Positions 1 through 8,984 of a DNA stretch of 64,000 nt are shown piece after piece. A model generated the notes under the pieces. The model saw only the letters and a program-made list of their open reading frames with translations, did no database searches and was not told the origin of the DNA. Source of the DNA: Paeniglutamicibacter psychrophenolicus (GTDB taxonomy: Bacteria; Actinomycetota; Actinomycetes; Actinomycetales; Micrococcaceae). How positions within the stretch are numbered: position 1 is the first letter of the stretch; each line of letters starts with the position of its first letter. The stretch lies in assembly GCF_017876575.1 (NCBI RefSeq), contig NZ_JAGIOE010000001.1, positions 2,480,001-2,544,000 of the forward strand, given 5' to 3'. The translations under genes and the position numbers were made by a program.

Positions 1-1
1 C

Positions 2-1654
2 TCCGGGGTCGCCGGGCTCTACGCCGCGCTGACCGCCGCGGTCCGCGGGCTCGATGTCACCCTGCTGACCAAGGACAAGCTGGCGGACTCCAACTCCTGG
101 TACGCCCAGGGCGGCCTGAGCGCCGTGGGCCCTGCCGGCGCCGCGGCGGGGGACTCCATCGCCAGCCATGTCGCAGACACGCTCACGGCCGGGGCGCACC
201 TGAACGACGCGGACGCCGTGGCGATCATGTGCTCCACCGCGTGGGGCCACGTCACCCGGCTCATCGAGGCCGGTGCGCAGTTCGACACCGATGCCTCCGG
301 CGCCTTCGCCCTGGGCCTGGAGGCAGCGCACGCCCACCCGCGGATCCTGCACGCCGGCGGGGACGCCACCGGCAAGGGGCTGGCCGGCGCGCTGATCAAT
401 GCCTGCCGCACCCAGCAGGCCGCCGGCCGGCTGCAGATCCGCGAACACGCCTTCGTCACCGAACTGCTCACCGAGGCCAACCCGTTGGCCCGTGCCCAGC
501 GGGACCCGGCCGCCATGGTCACCGGGGTTCGGGTGCTTGGGCCCGACGGGGGCAGCGAGGAGCTTCGCGCGCGCGCGGTGCTGCTGGCCACCGGCGGGAC
601 CGGGCAGCTCTTCGCCGCGACCACGAACCCGTTGGGTGCCACCGGAGACGGGGCCGCCCTGGCCTACCGGGCCGGCGCGGCGCTGGCGGATGCCGAATTC
701 ATCCAGTTCCACCCGACCCTGGTCTCCCCGGGCGGCTTCATGGTCTCCGAGGCCGTGCGCGGGGAGGGCGCGGTGCTCATCGACGGCCACGGCGAACGCT
801 TCATGGTGAAGGTGCACCCGGATGCCGAACTGGCGCCCCGCGACGTGGTGGCCCGCGCCATCCACGCCGTGCGCGCGCAAGGCGGCACCGTGCACCTGGA
901 CGCCCGCGGCGTGGAGGCCACGCACGGGCCCGGGTTCCTGGCCCGGCGCTTCCCCTCCATCACCGCCGAACTGGCCAAGCTCGGCTACGACCTGACCGCC
1001 GAACCGGTCCCCGTCACCCCGGCCGCCCACTACTGGATGGGCGGGGTCCTCACCAACGACACCGGCGCCACCACGCTGCCCGGGCTCTACGCCGCCGGGG
1101 AGGCGGCCTGCACCGGGGTGCACGGCGCCAACCGGCTGGCTTCCAACTCGCTGCTCGAGGGGCTGGTCTTCGCCTGGCGCACCGTGGTGAACCTGCCGGC
1201 GAACCCGCTGGACGCCGCGGCTGCCGGCCCGGCCACCAGCAGCAGGGACACCAACCTGATCATGACCCACCCTGCCGGCGATGCCGGGGATGCCGACGAC
1301 GACGCATCGCGCGCGCGAGGCACGGCGCTCCAAGAGATGGAGCTGCCCGCGCTGCAGGCCCTGGCCCAGGCGCACCTGGGCGTCGAACGCACCGCCGACG
1401 GGCTGCGCACCGCCCTGGCCCAGCTCGCGCGCTGGCACGTCACAACCCAAGACCGCGCCTCCCGCGAGCGGGCCAACCTGCTTGAGCTGGCCAAACTCAT
1501 CGCCACCGCCGCGCTGAACCGGGAAAACTCCCTCGGCGCGCACTACCGTTCCGACGCCCCCGAGGCACCGCAGCGCCTGAACGGGCACCTGCCCCGCTAC
1601 GCCCAGGTGCCGGCCACCACGAACCTGAACCTAAGGATCTCCTCCCTTGTCTGA
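2..1654 (+). CDS. nadB: L-aspartate oxidase, 5'-truncated by the window edge
   Basis: This flavoenzyme oxidises L-aspartate to iminoaspartate, the first step of de novo NAD synthesis. The frame is open from base 2 and already shows the end of an FAD-binding Rossmann fold (SGVAGLYAAL), so only the N-terminus is missing; 550 codons are present. Family motifs include a substrate-side HYWMGG near base 1030, the FAD-contacting YAAGEAACTGVHGANRLASN near 1088-1147, and a C-terminal helical domain ending around codon 540. The stop overlaps the nadC start, so the genes are translationally coupled. nadA would be expected upstream, outside the window. The succinate dehydrogenase flavoprotein is the closest alternative, but the nadC linkage argues for NadB. 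Confidence 0.95.
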   Translation, partial: SGVAGLYAALTAAVRGLDVTLLTKDKLADSNSWYAQGGLSAVGPAGAAAGDSIASHVADTLTAGAHLNDADAVAIMCSTAWGHVTRLIEAGAQFDTDASGAFALGLEAAHAHPRILHAGGDATGKGLAGALINACRTQQAAGRLQIREHAFVTELLTEANPLARAQRDPAAMVTGVRVLGPDGGSEELRARAVLLATGGTGQLFAATTNPLGATGDGAALAYRAGAALADAEFIQFHPTLVSPGGFMVSEAVRGEGAVLIDGHGERFMVKVHPDAELAPRDVVARAIHAVRAQGGTVHLDARGVEATHGPGFLARRFPSITAELAKLGYDLTAEPVPVTPAAHYWMGGVLTNDTGATTLPGLYAAGEAACTGVHGANRLASNSLLEGLVFAWRTVVNLPANPLDAAAAGPATSSRDTNLIMTHPAGDAGDADDDASRARGTALQEMELPALQALAQAHLGVERTADGLRTALAQLARWHVTTQDRASRERANLLELAKLIATAALNRENSLGAHYRSDAPEAPQRLNGHLPRYAQVPATTNLNLRISSLV

Positions 1655-2585
1655 CATCGCCACAACCACGGCCCCGGCCATCGCCGCCCCGGCCCGCCCC
1701 GCCACGCTGCTCCCGGTCCCCGCCCGCGCCATCGAGAAGATCGTGCTCGCCGCCCTGGAAGAGGACAACCCGCGCGGGGACCTGACCGGAAACGTGCTGA
1801 TCCCCGCCGGCACCACGGCCACCGCCGCGGTCATCGCCCGCGAACCGGGCATCTGCGCCGGGCTGGAAACCTTCATCGCCGCCATGAAGCTGACCGACCC
1901 GGCCCTGGAGCTCACCCCGGCGCTCGCCGACGGGGAGCCCTTCGCCACCGGCGACACCCTGGTCACGGTCTCCGGCCCGGCCCGCGGGCTGCTGGCCGGG
2001 GAGCGCGTGGGGCTGAACCTGCTCCAGCGAATGAGCGGCATCGCGACCGCCACCGCCGCCTTCGTCAAGGAGGCCGAAGGCACCGGTGCGCGCATCGTTG
2101 ACACCCGCAAGACCACCCCGGGGCTGCGCGTGCTCGAACGCTACGCGGTGCGCTGCGGCGGCGGGCACAACCACCGGGACAACCTCTCCGAGGCCGTCAT
2201 GGCCAAGGACAACCACCTGGCCCTGCTGGGCAGCGGCTCCGAGCTCACCGCCGCGCTGCGCCAGGCCCGGGGGAACCTCGGGCACACCGTGCACTTCGAG
2301 GTGGAAATCGACTCGCTGGACCAGCTCGACGCGGTGCTTGCCGCCGGGGTGGACACCATCATGCTGGACAACTTCTCCCTGGCCGACCTGGCCACCGGGG
2401 TGCGCCGGATCGCCGGCGCCGCGCTCGTGGAGGCCTCGGGCAACGTCAGGCTGGAGACCGTGGCAGCCATCGCCGCCACCGGGGTCGACGTCATTTCCTC
2501 CGGCGCCCTGACCCACTCGGTGCGCGCCCTTGACCTCGGCCTGGACATCGCCATCGATCACGGCCGCGGGGCGAACACCCCGTGA
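1647..2585 (+). CDS. nadC: Nicotinate-nucleotide pyrophosphorylase (quinolinate phosphoribosyltransferase)
   Basis: NadC converts quinolinate and PRPP to nicotinate mononucleotide, CO2 and pyrophosphate. The 312-residue product has normal family length. Visible motifs are RIVDTRKTTPGLR at about 149-161, AVRCGGGHNHRDNL at about 168-181, the acidic EVE strand near 218 and EASGNV near 265, which together form the quinolinate/PRPP pocket. The start is TTG at 1647, supported by an AAGGA Shine-Dalgarno at 1633-1637 inside the end of nadB; the nadB stop lies at 1652-1654, giving an 8-base overlap. The gene is the middle member of nadB-nadC-desulfurase. Confidence 0.96.
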   Translation: MSDIATTTAPAIAAPARPATLLPVPARAIEKIVLAALEEDNPRGDLTGNVLIPAGTTATAAVIAREPGICAGLETFIAAMKLTDPALELTPALADGEPFATGDTLVTVSGPARGLLAGERVGLNLLQRMSGIATATAAFVKEAEGTGARIVDTRKTTPGLRVLERYAVRCGGGHNHRDNLSEAVMAKDNHLALLGSGSELTAALRQARGNLGHTVHFEVEIDSLDQLDAVLAAGVDTIMLDNFSLADLATGVRRIAGAALVEASGNVRLETVAAIAATGVDVISSGALTHSVRALDLGLDIAIDHGRGANTP

Positions 2586-3727
2586 TCTACCTCGATGCGG
2601 CGGCCACCACCCCCGTGCGCCAGGACGTCCTGGATGTCATCATCCCGCTGCTGACCAGCGACTACGGCAACCCCTCCAGCACCCACTCGATGGGCCAGAC
2701 CGCCGCCCGCGCGCTGGACTACGCCCGGGGAACCGCGGCGAAGGTGCTCGGGGTGCGCACCGGGGACGTGGTCTTCACCTCCGGCGGCACCGAGTCCAAC
2801 AACCTGGCGATCAAGGGCCTGGCGCTCGGAAACCCGCGCGGGCGCCACCTGGTCCACTCGGCCATCGAGCACCCCGCGGTGGCGCAGGCTTGCGCCTACC
2901 TGGTCAAGCACCACGGGTTCGAGCTCGACGTGGCCCCGGTCGATGCCTTCGGGATCCTGGACCTCGACGCATTCACCGCGCTGCTGCGCCCGGACACCAC
3001 GCTGGTCTCGGTGATGGCGGTGAACAACGAGGTCGGGACCATCCAGCCGGTCGCCGAGGTCGCAGCGGCAGCCCGCGCGGTGGGCGCCCTGGTGCACTGC
3101 GACGGGGTGCAGGCCGCCGGCTGGCTGGACATGGCCGGCATCGCTGCGCATGTCGATGCGTTGGGCATCTCCGGGCACAAGATCGGCGGGCTCAAGGGCG
3201 CCGGGCTGCTGATGGTCCGCGGCAAGCTGGCCCTGGAGCCGCTGATCCACGGCGGCGGGCAGGAACGCGAACGCCGCTCCGGGACCGAAAACGTGGCCGG
3301 GGCCGTCGCCACGGCCACCGCGCTGTCGCTGGCCGCCGCGGCCAACACCACCGGGACCGCGCAGGGCCACGGCCGGCACCTCATCGACACCGTGCTGGGC
3401 GGGCTGAACACCGACGGGCGGATCCGTGCCCGGCTCACCGGGGACCCGGAGCGGCGCGTGCCGGGCATCGTCTCCTTCGTGTTCCCCGAAACCGGCGGCG
3501 AGACGGTGCTGCTGGAACTCGAGCGCCGCGGGGTGGTGTGTTCCTCCGGGTCGGCCTGCGCCGCCGGGTCCACCGATCCCTCGCACGTTTTGCTGGCCAT
3601 GGGGTACGACGAGGACACCGCGCACACCGCGGTGCGGCTGAGCTTCACCCGCACCGTGAAGGAGGCGGAGATCGCCACCGCCGCCCGCGCCGTGGTGGCG
3701 GCGGTCAAGGCCATCGCCGGCAACTAG
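2582..3727 (+). CDS. Cysteine desulfurase of the NifS/IscS type in the NAD operon
   Basis: This PLP enzyme takes sulfur from cysteine for Fe-S cluster assembly. It has 381 residues. The PLP lysine is K200 in SGHKIGG, and the sulfur-accepting cysteine is in VVCSSGSACAAGS near residue 320-326. The GTG start at 2582 overlaps the nadC stop (GTGA), so it is co-translated with nadC. Quinolinate synthase NadA needs a 4Fe-4S cluster, so a dedicated desulfurase in the nad operon is an established arrangement in some bacteria (called NadS or NifS-like there). A general IscS role, for instance in tRNA thiolation, cannot be excluded. Confidence 0.93.
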   Translation: MIYLDAAATTPVRQDVLDVIIPLLTSDYGNPSSTHSMGQTAARALDYARGTAAKVLGVRTGDVVFTSGGTESNNLAIKGLALGNPRGRHLVHSAIEHPAVAQACAYLVKHHGFELDVAPVDAFGILDLDAFTALLRPDTTLVSVMAVNNEVGTIQPVAEVAAAARAVGALVHCDGVQAAGWLDMAGIAAHVDALGISGHKIGGLKGAGLLMVRGKLALEPLIHGGGQERERRSGTENVAGAVATATALSLAAAANTTGTAQGHGRHLIDTVLGGLNTDGRIRARLTGDPERRVPGIVSFVFPETGGETVLLELERRGVVCSSGSACAAGSTDPSHVLLAMGYDEDTAHTAVRLSFTRTVKEAEIATAARAVVAAVKAIAGN

Positions 3728-3808
3728 CTCCCGGACCCGGCGGGGCAGGGTAAACGAACCCGGCAGGAGCGCTTGGGCCCGGGGCATCCTTCGTGATTTC
3801 ATGGCTCC

Positions 3809-4312
3809 ATGTCGATAGTGCTGGTTGAAGGCGAGTCCGACGCCGTCGCCGTGAAGACCCTGGCCGTCAGGCTCGGCCTGCCCGAACCGCGCGTGCTGCC
3901 CGTCGGCGGGTCCAAGGGCGCCCGCCGCGCGGCGGGTCAGCTGGACGGGCAGCGGCTGCTTGGCCTGGTGGACGCGGCGCAGCGGCGCGACTTCGAACGG
4001 GTGCTGGGCACGGTGTTCGTCTGCGACCCGGACCTGGAAGCGGAATTCATCCGCGCCCTGGGCGTGGAGGGGGTCGAGGCGGTGATCGCCGGGCAGGGCG
4101 AGCTCGAGTCCTTCCGCCGCCTGCAGGCCCAGCCCTTTTTGCGCGAAAGGCCGATCGAACACCAGCTGGCCCGGTTCTTCGGCGGCCGCAGCGGCAACAA
4201 GGTGCGCTACGCCCAACTGCTGGCCGAGGCGGTGCCCTTGGACGCGATTCCCGCCCCGCTGGCCGGGCTGCTTGCCGCGCTCGACGGCGCGGATCCGGCT
4301 GCCGAAGCCTGA
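3809..4312 (+). CDS. Small TOPRIM-domain protein (OLD-nuclease-like)
   Basis: The 167-residue product begins with the TOPRIM signature VLVEGESDAVAV (Glu near residue 7-9), followed by a strand ending in FVCDPDLEAEFIRALG near residue 69-84, which supplies the DxD pair of the fold. This is the layout of the C-terminal TOPRIM domain of OLD-family nucleases, but the ABC ATPase half is absent, so it is a stand-alone TOPRIM protein. Metal-dependent nucleic-acid cleavage or phosphoryl transfer is inferred from the fold only. It sits 97 bases upstream of a XRE regulator on the same strand. Substrate and partner are unknown. Confidence 0.72.
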   Translation: MSIVLVEGESDAVAVKTLAVRLGLPEPRVLPVGGSKGARRAAGQLDGQRLLGLVDAAQRRDFERVLGTVFVCDPDLEAEFIRALGVEGVEAVIAGQGELESFRRLQAQPFLRERPIEHQLARFFGGRSGNKVRYAQLLAEAVPLDAIPAPLAGLLAALDGADPAAEA

Positions 4313-4375
4313 GGGGCGGCAACTTCCCTTCCGCCCCGGCTTGCGGGGGACAGTGGACCTCTCCCCGACGCCCTT

Positions 4376-4393
4376 CACAACCTTGGGGTTGTG
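4376..4393. promoter_or_regulatory. Perfect inverted repeat upstream of the XRE gene, candidate operator
   Basis: CACAACC-TTGG-GGTTGTG is a perfect 7-bp inverted repeat with a 4-base spacer, ending 16 bases before the ATG of the XRE-type regulator. Its size and place fit an autoregulatory operator for a small dimeric helix-turn-helix protein. Weak transcript-end activity is the alternative, but the stem is short and no T-tract follows. Confidence 0.5.
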
Positions 4394-4409
4394 CGGTAAA
4401 CATGGGTGC

Positions 4410-4769
4410 ATGCAGGAAGACGCGAGCGCAGCGGCCCCGATGACACCGGCGGCCATCACGGCCAGGGCACAGGTCCTGGCGCGCGAACACCGGTTGATGC
4501 GCGCGGAACTGGTTGGCTTCCGGCGGGAGGCGGGACTGTCCCAGGGCGAGGTTGCCGAGCGCATGGGGGTTACGCAGCAGGCGGTCTCAAAGTTCGAGGC
4601 CTACGATGCCGACCCCAGGCTATCGACCCTCCGGCGCTACGCCAATGCGGTGGGAGCGCTTCTCGGGCACCGGGTTGAGCAGGACCAAGGGCAATCCGAA
4701 GAGCTGGCAGGTGATCCCTTCGCGCGCGTGCGCGCGCGAGGCATCTCCGGTTCCGCCGATCAGCCGTAA
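4410..4769 (+). CDS. XRE-family helix-turn-helix regulator
   Basis: A 119-residue protein with a central Cro/C1-type HTH: LSQGEVAERMGVTQQAVSKF at about residues 40-59, followed by YDADPRLSTLRRYANAVGAL. The HTH is flanked by a polar N-terminus and a charged C-terminus with no second recognised domain. The ATG at 4410 lies just after a perfect inverted repeat that could be its own operator. An earlier in-frame start at 4272 would run through the end of the TOPRIM gene and through that repeat, so I reject it. Antitoxin-like or simple repressor roles are both possible; its targets are unknown. Confidence 0.8.
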   Translation: MQEDASAAAPMTPAAITARAQVLAREHRLMRAELVGFRREAGLSQGEVAERMGVTQQAVSKFEAYDADPRLSTLRRYANAVGALLGHRVEQDQGQSEELAGDPFARVRARGISGSADQP

Positions 4770-4846
4770 CCGATCCGATAAGACGCCTGCGGGTGGACGG
4801 CCGTGGGCCGGTCGACCGCCCGGCGCCGCGGCATAGACTGTCAAAC

Positions 4847-6205
4847 ATGTCACCCACCTCACATCCGGCAGGAATCCCCGGCCAGGCCGCGCAGCAGGTG
4901 GCGGCCAAGCTGGCGCAGCTGATCGCCTGCCGGACCGTGTCCCGCCCGGACCGCGACGACGAGGACCGGGCCGAATTCACCAAGCACGCCCACCTGCTCA
5001 CCGAGCTCTTCGGGCACATCGCCGGCGCCGTCGAGCAGCACACTCTGGGGATCACCGGGCAGCTGTGGCACTGGCGGGGCACCGAAAGCAGCAAGCCCGT
5101 GGTGCTGATGGCCCACCAGGACGTGGTCCCGGTGCAAGGCGAAGCGGACTGGGAGCACCCGCCCTTCGCCGGGGTCATTGCGCAGGGCCGCATCCACGGA
5201 CGGGGCACCCTGGATGACAAGGGGGACCTGGCCTGCATCCTGCAGGCTGCCGACGACCTGGCCGCCTCGGGCTTCGTTCCGGGACAGGACGTGTACTTCT
5301 TCTTCGGTGACTGCGAGGAGACCTCCGGGCCCACCGCCATGGAGGCGGTGGACTTCCTCACCGCGGCCGGGGTGCGCCCCTGGATGGTGCTTGACGAGGG
5401 CGGGGCGGTGGCCAGCCAGGCGTTCCCGGGGATCGATGCCCCGGCCGGGGTGATCGGCGTGAGCGAGAAGGGCATCCTGGACCTGCTGCTGGAAGCCGAG
5501 GACGTCGGCGGGCACGCCTCCGCACCTCCCCGCTTCGGAGCCGTGCAACGCATCGCCCGGGCCGTGGGCAGGTTGCAGGCCAAGCCGTTCCCCGCCGCCC
5601 TGCACCCGGTCACCCGGGAGACCTTCCGCCGCCTGGCCGCCACCGCCCCCGGGATCACCGGCACCTTGCTGAAGCTGGCGTCCCGCCCCGGGCGTCTGGC
5701 CGGCGAAGTGCTGGCCCGTGCCGGGGCGGAACCAGCGGCCATGGTGCGCACCACCGTCGCGGCCACCCGGCTCGAGGGAAGCGACGGCATCAACGTGCTG
5801 GCGCGGCGGGCCGCGGTGGGGCTGAACATCCGCATCAACGTCACCGAATCCGTGGAATCGGCGATTGCCGGGGTGCGCAGGCGCGTGCGGGATGCGAAGA
5901 TCGCCTTCACGGTGCTCGGCGCCACCGAACCCTCGCCGATCTCACCGACGGACTCCGACGGCTTTGCCCTGCTGGAATCGGCGCTTGGCCATTCGCACCC
6001 GGAGGCCCGCCCGGTCCCGTACATCATGATGGCGGCCACCGATGCGCGGCGCTTCACCGGGATCTGCGAGCAGGTCTACCGCTTCGCGCCCCTGGGCATG
6101 GACAAGGCCCAGCGCGGGGCCATCCACGGTACCAACGAATCGGTGGAGGTCGCAGAGCTGGGCAAGGCCGTGCAGTTCTACACCTTCCTGCTGAGGGCGC
6201 TATAG
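4847..6205 (+). CDS. M20-family metallopeptidase (dipeptidase/carboxypeptidase type)
   Basis: A 452-residue zinc hydrolase of the M20/M25/M40 superfamily. Metal and catalytic motifs appear in order: VLMAHQDVVPV near 86-96, GRGTLDDKGDLA with the bridging Asp near 122-133, and GDCEETSG with the catalytic Glu pair near 156-163. A dimerisation-type insert follows, then the C-terminal half of the catalytic domain. It probably cleaves a dipeptide or N-acyl amino acid in the cytoplasm. The ATG at 4847 has no Shine-Dalgarno; a TAGACT -10 hexamer at 4834-4839 ends 7 bases before it, suggesting a leaderless transcript. It stands alone on its strand. Confidence 0.9.
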   Translation: MSPTSHPAGIPGQAAQQVAAKLAQLIACRTVSRPDRDDEDRAEFTKHAHLLTELFGHIAGAVEQHTLGITGQLWHWRGTESSKPVVLMAHQDVVPVQGEADWEHPPFAGVIAQGRIHGRGTLDDKGDLACILQAADDLAASGFVPGQDVYFFFGDCEETSGPTAMEAVDFLTAAGVRPWMVLDEGGAVASQAFPGIDAPAGVIGVSEKGILDLLLEAEDVGGHASAPPRFGAVQRIARAVGRLQAKPFPAALHPVTRETFRRLAATAPGITGTLLKLASRPGRLAGEVLARAGAEPAAMVRTTVAATRLEGSDGINVLARRAAVGLNIRINVTESVESAIAGVRRRVRDAKIAFTVLGATEPSPISPTDSDGFALLESALGHSHPEARPVPYIMMAATDARRFTGICEQVYRFAPLGMDKAQRGAIHGTNESVEVAELGKAVQFYTFLLRAL

Positions 6206-6252
6206 CGCGGGGAGCTCCACGTGCCGGATGCCGCAGGGGGGCACGGGGATGC

Positions 6253-6666
6253 TCAGGGGCCTTCGGCGGCCGGGGGCGCGGTGTCTGCGTGCCGGTGCAC
6301 GACCTTCCATTCGCCGTCCTCGCGGCGGTAGATCTGGGTCACGCGCAGCACGTAGGCGCTGGGTTCACCGTTGACGTGGGTCGAGGTGGTTGCCCGATGC
6401 ACCGTGTAGGCCAGGTCGCCGCTCACATCCGCCGCGATCAGCTCGATGTCGCCGGACACGGAGTGGGAGAAGCCGTCGGCCAGCTTCAGGAAGACCTCCC
6501 GTGCCGCATGGGGACCCAGGGCTTCGTGCCAGGCACCGAAGAGCGTGACCGGCTTGCGGTCCGACCAGGTCGTGAACCTGGCGGCCGCATCGCCGTTGTG
6601 CAGCGTGTCCTCGGCCCGGCGCCACGTCGTGTTGAACCACTGGAGGAAGTCATTGCGATCGTCCAT
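6253..6666 (-). CDS. SnoaL-like/NTF2-fold protein (DUF4440 type)
   Basis: A 137-residue single-domain protein with the pattern of the SnoaL/NTF2 fold: an N-terminal helix (FLQWFNTTWRRAEDTLHNGD), alternating strands, and the closing strand pair YVLRVTQIYRREDGEWKVVHRH that is typical of DUF4440 and ketosteroid-isomerase-like proteins. Such proteins can be small enzymes or ligand-binding proteins, and the substrate cannot be read here. It is convergent with the M20 gene (47-base gap) and has no operon partner. Confidence 0.72.
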   Translation of the reverse strand: MDDRNDFLQWFNTTWRRAEDTLHNGDAAARFTTWSDRKPVTLFGAWHEALGPHAAREVFLKLADGFSHSVSGDIELIAADVSGDLAYTVHRATTSTHVNGEPSAYVLRVTQIYRREDGEWKVVHRHADTAPPAAEGP

Positions 6667-6826
6667 GGCAATGGTCTACACCCGCGGCCCGGGCCGGGGA
6701 AGACCGCGGTCGCGGGCGGATCGATCCGAGGTTGCCCGCACGCCGCGGGCAGCCCCGGGGCCGTCGCGAAAATCGCCATATTCGAAACTGTGTTCTAGTC
6801 TGGTTCGGGAATGGCCGGAAGCGGGG

Positions 6827-7315
6827 CTAAAGCACCCGATGCATCACGTTCAGGCCCACCAGCCCGTGGACCGGGTGGTTGAAGGCCTGCGGGATCACTG
6901 TCAGGACCTCGAAGCCCAGCGACTGCCAGAGCTGGATGGCATGGACGTTGGTGGAAACCACGGCATTGAACTGCATGGCCGTGAAACCCTGCCCGGCCGC
7001 CGCCTCGATGACATGTGTGGCCAGGGCCCGCCCGAGCCCCCTCCCGGAGGCATGCGACGCGACCATGAAGCCGGCATTGGCCACGTGGGAACCTGCGGCG
7101 GGCTGGTTTGGATGCAGTTCCGCGGTGCCCGCCACCGCGCCGTCGTCGTCAACCGCGACGAAGACCGTCCCGCCGGCCTTGCCCATCCACCACGCGCGGC
7201 ACTGCTCCTCTGTCGCATCCACGGGCCAGCAATAGGTCTCGCCCTGGCGCACGACCTCCTCGATGATGGGCCACAGGCCCGGCCAATCTTCCTGCGTGGC
7301 AACACGAATCTCCAT
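6827..7315 (-). CDS. GNAT-family N-acetyltransferase
   Basis: The 162-residue product has the GNAT acetyl-CoA site: VANAGFMVASHASGRGLGRA with the R/Q-x-x-G-x-G/A pyrophosphate loop in GRGLGRALATHV, followed by a helix and the MQFNAVVSTNVHAIQLWQSLGF motif common in phosphinothricin-acetyltransferase-like members. It probably acetylates a small amine or amino acid; the substrate is unknown. It is monocistronic and divergent from the histidine kinase gene. Confidence 0.85.
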   Translation of the reverse strand: MEIRVATQEDWPGLWPIIEEVVRQGETYCWPVDATEEQCRAWWMGKAGGTVFVAVDDDGAVAGTAELHPNQPAAGSHVANAGFMVASHASGRGLGRALATHVIEAAAGQGFTAMQFNAVVSTNVHAIQLWQSLGFEVLTVIPQAFNHPVHGLVGLNVMHRVL

Positions 7316-7450
7316 CCACCCAATCTATTCCAGATTCCCCCTGTCACCGGCCACGCCCGCGCGGGTAATGTGGCGCATAGCGGGAGGGAAGGCGGGGAAT
7401 GCCGCCGGCGACGGGGGCACCAGTCAGGGAACCGGGAAGGGGCGGGGCAG

Positions 7451-8971
7451 ATGTCCAAGCGCAGCGACGCACGGGTGCGGGAACTGCTCGCCTCCATGGC
7501 CTCGATCGCCGGGGACCTCTCCGTCACCGCCATCACCCACCGCGTGCTGGACGAAGCCATGAAGATCTTCGGCGCCAGCTCCGGGGTGCTGGAACTGACC
7601 AACGCCTCCCACCAACAAGGGCACCTGTCCAAGGGCAAGGACGCGGCAAGCCTGCTCGAGGCCGCGGGCAAGGACGAAGCCAAGCGCCTGCGCCTGGATC
7701 TGAAGACCCGCCAGCAACACTTCGCCCGCCTCACCCTGGGGCCCAAGCACGGCAAGGACCGCTACTCCCGGGCCGACCGGGAACTGGGGGAAGCGCTCGC
7801 CGGAAGCGCCGGGGTGGCCCTGGAGAACGCCCAGCTCTACCAGGACGCCGCGGACCGCGCCCGCTGGCTGGCGGCTTCCGCACGCATCGGCACCCTGCTG
7901 GGCGGCGAATCCCGGCACCACACCCAGGGCCTGAACGACGTCGCCGAACTGGCGCGCCGAGAATCCCGGTCCAAGTACGCCCTGCTGCTGACCCCCATCA
8001 CCGGGGAGGAACCCGAGAACACCGGCTACCGGATCGCCGGGATCAGCGAATACGTCCACCCCCACCTGGCCGGGCGCGTGCTGCTGCAGGTGGGGGTGCG
8101 CCACAAGCTGGTGCTGCGCAACAGCCCACCGCTGCTGCTTGAAGCCCCAGACGCCATCGTCCCGCTGGGCGAACTGGCCGACGGGGAAGGCACCCTGGTC
8201 ACCGAGCTGCTGGCCCGCGGCATCCACTACGGGCTGCTGGTCATGGTCAGGGAGCACGGGGCGCAGGGCTTCCGCCCCGTCGAGGCCCAGATGGCGGGGA
8301 TCTTCTCCGCCAACATCGCCCAGGGGCTCGGCCTGGTGCAGATGCACCACCTGCGCGAGGACGTGCTGCTCTACCTGGAACGCGAACGCATCGCCAGGGA
8401 CCTGCACGACATCGTCATCCAACGCATCTTCGCCGCGGGCCTGGGCATCAGCGCCCTGCGCAAGCAACTGCCCACCCCCGCCGCCCGGGAGCGGGCCACC
8501 GGCCTGGCCGGGGAACTGGACACCACCATCGCCGAGCTGCGCGCCACCATCTACTCGCTGCGCGCCGACGCGGGGGAGACCGAGACCCCCAGCTCACGGA
8601 TCCTGCGCGCCATCCGACTGGCCTCCGAACCGCTGGAAATCACCCCGGCGCTGCGCCTGGGCGACGAACTGGATGCCCTGGCCGACGAAACCACGCTCGC
8701 GCACCTGCTGGCGGTCATCACCGAGGCCCTGAGCAACGTGGTCCGCCACGCCCGCGCCAGCTCCGTCGAACTGACGGTGGAACGCACCGACGGGACCCTG
8801 GCCCTGACCCTGCGCGACGACGGGGCCGGCTTCATCCCCGGAGGGCCCGAAAGCGGGCTGGCAAACATGCGCCAGCGCGCAGGGGAACTCGGCGGAACCC
8901 TGGACATCGACTCGACCCCGGGCCAGGGGACCGTGCTGCACTGGGTCGTGCCCATGCCCGCCGAAGACTAG
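7451..8971 (+). CDS. GAF-domain sensor histidine kinase (NarL/DevS-type, HisKA_3)
   Basis: A 506-residue cytosolic kinase with no membrane segments. Two GAF-like modules (about 15-135 and 150-295) precede a HisKA_3 dimerisation domain with phospho-acceptor H319 in RDLHDIVIQRIF. A HATPase domain follows, with N-box EALSNVVRHARAS near 430 and G-boxes DDGAGFI and GLANMRQRAGELGG. The layout matches actinobacterial DevS/DosS relatives, but the second GAF lacks obvious haem evidence, so the signal is unknown. ATG 7451 has a GGGGC-rich upstream region. The likely partner regulator is encoded convergently just 13 bases downstream, an unusual orientation for a cognate pair. Confidence 0.9.
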   Translation: MSKRSDARVRELLASMASIAGDLSVTAITHRVLDEAMKIFGASSGVLELTNASHQQGHLSKGKDAASLLEAAGKDEAKRLRLDLKTRQQHFARLTLGPKHGKDRYSRADRELGEALAGSAGVALENAQLYQDAADRARWLAASARIGTLLGGESRHHTQGLNDVAELARRESRSKYALLLTPITGEEPENTGYRIAGISEYVHPHLAGRVLLQVGVRHKLVLRNSPPLLLEAPDAIVPLGELADGEGTLVTELLARGIHYGLLVMVREHGAQGFRPVEAQMAGIFSANIAQGLGLVQMHHLREDVLLYLERERIARDLHDIVIQRIFAAGLGISALRKQLPTPAARERATGLAGELDTTIAELRATIYSLRADAGETETPSSRILRAIRLASEPLEITPALRLGDELDALADETTLAHLLAVITEALSNVVRHARASSVELTVERTDGTLALTLRDDGAGFIPGGPESGLANMRQRAGELGGTLDIDSTPGQGTVLHWVVPMPAED

Positions 8972-8984
8972 GTGCCGCCGTCGG

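Noticed and set aside
4272-4409. N-terminal extension of the XRE protein
   Set aside because: It overlaps the TOPRIM gene end and the inverted repeat, and the residues are Arg/Pro-rich noise.
2558-4564. Long minus-strand open frame across the desulfurase and TOPRIM genes
   Set aside because: No protein-like pattern; it runs across two real genes and an intergenic gap.
6446-7450. N-terminal extension of the histidine kinase
   Set aside because: It is antisense to the NTF2-like and GNAT genes; the kinase begins at 7451.
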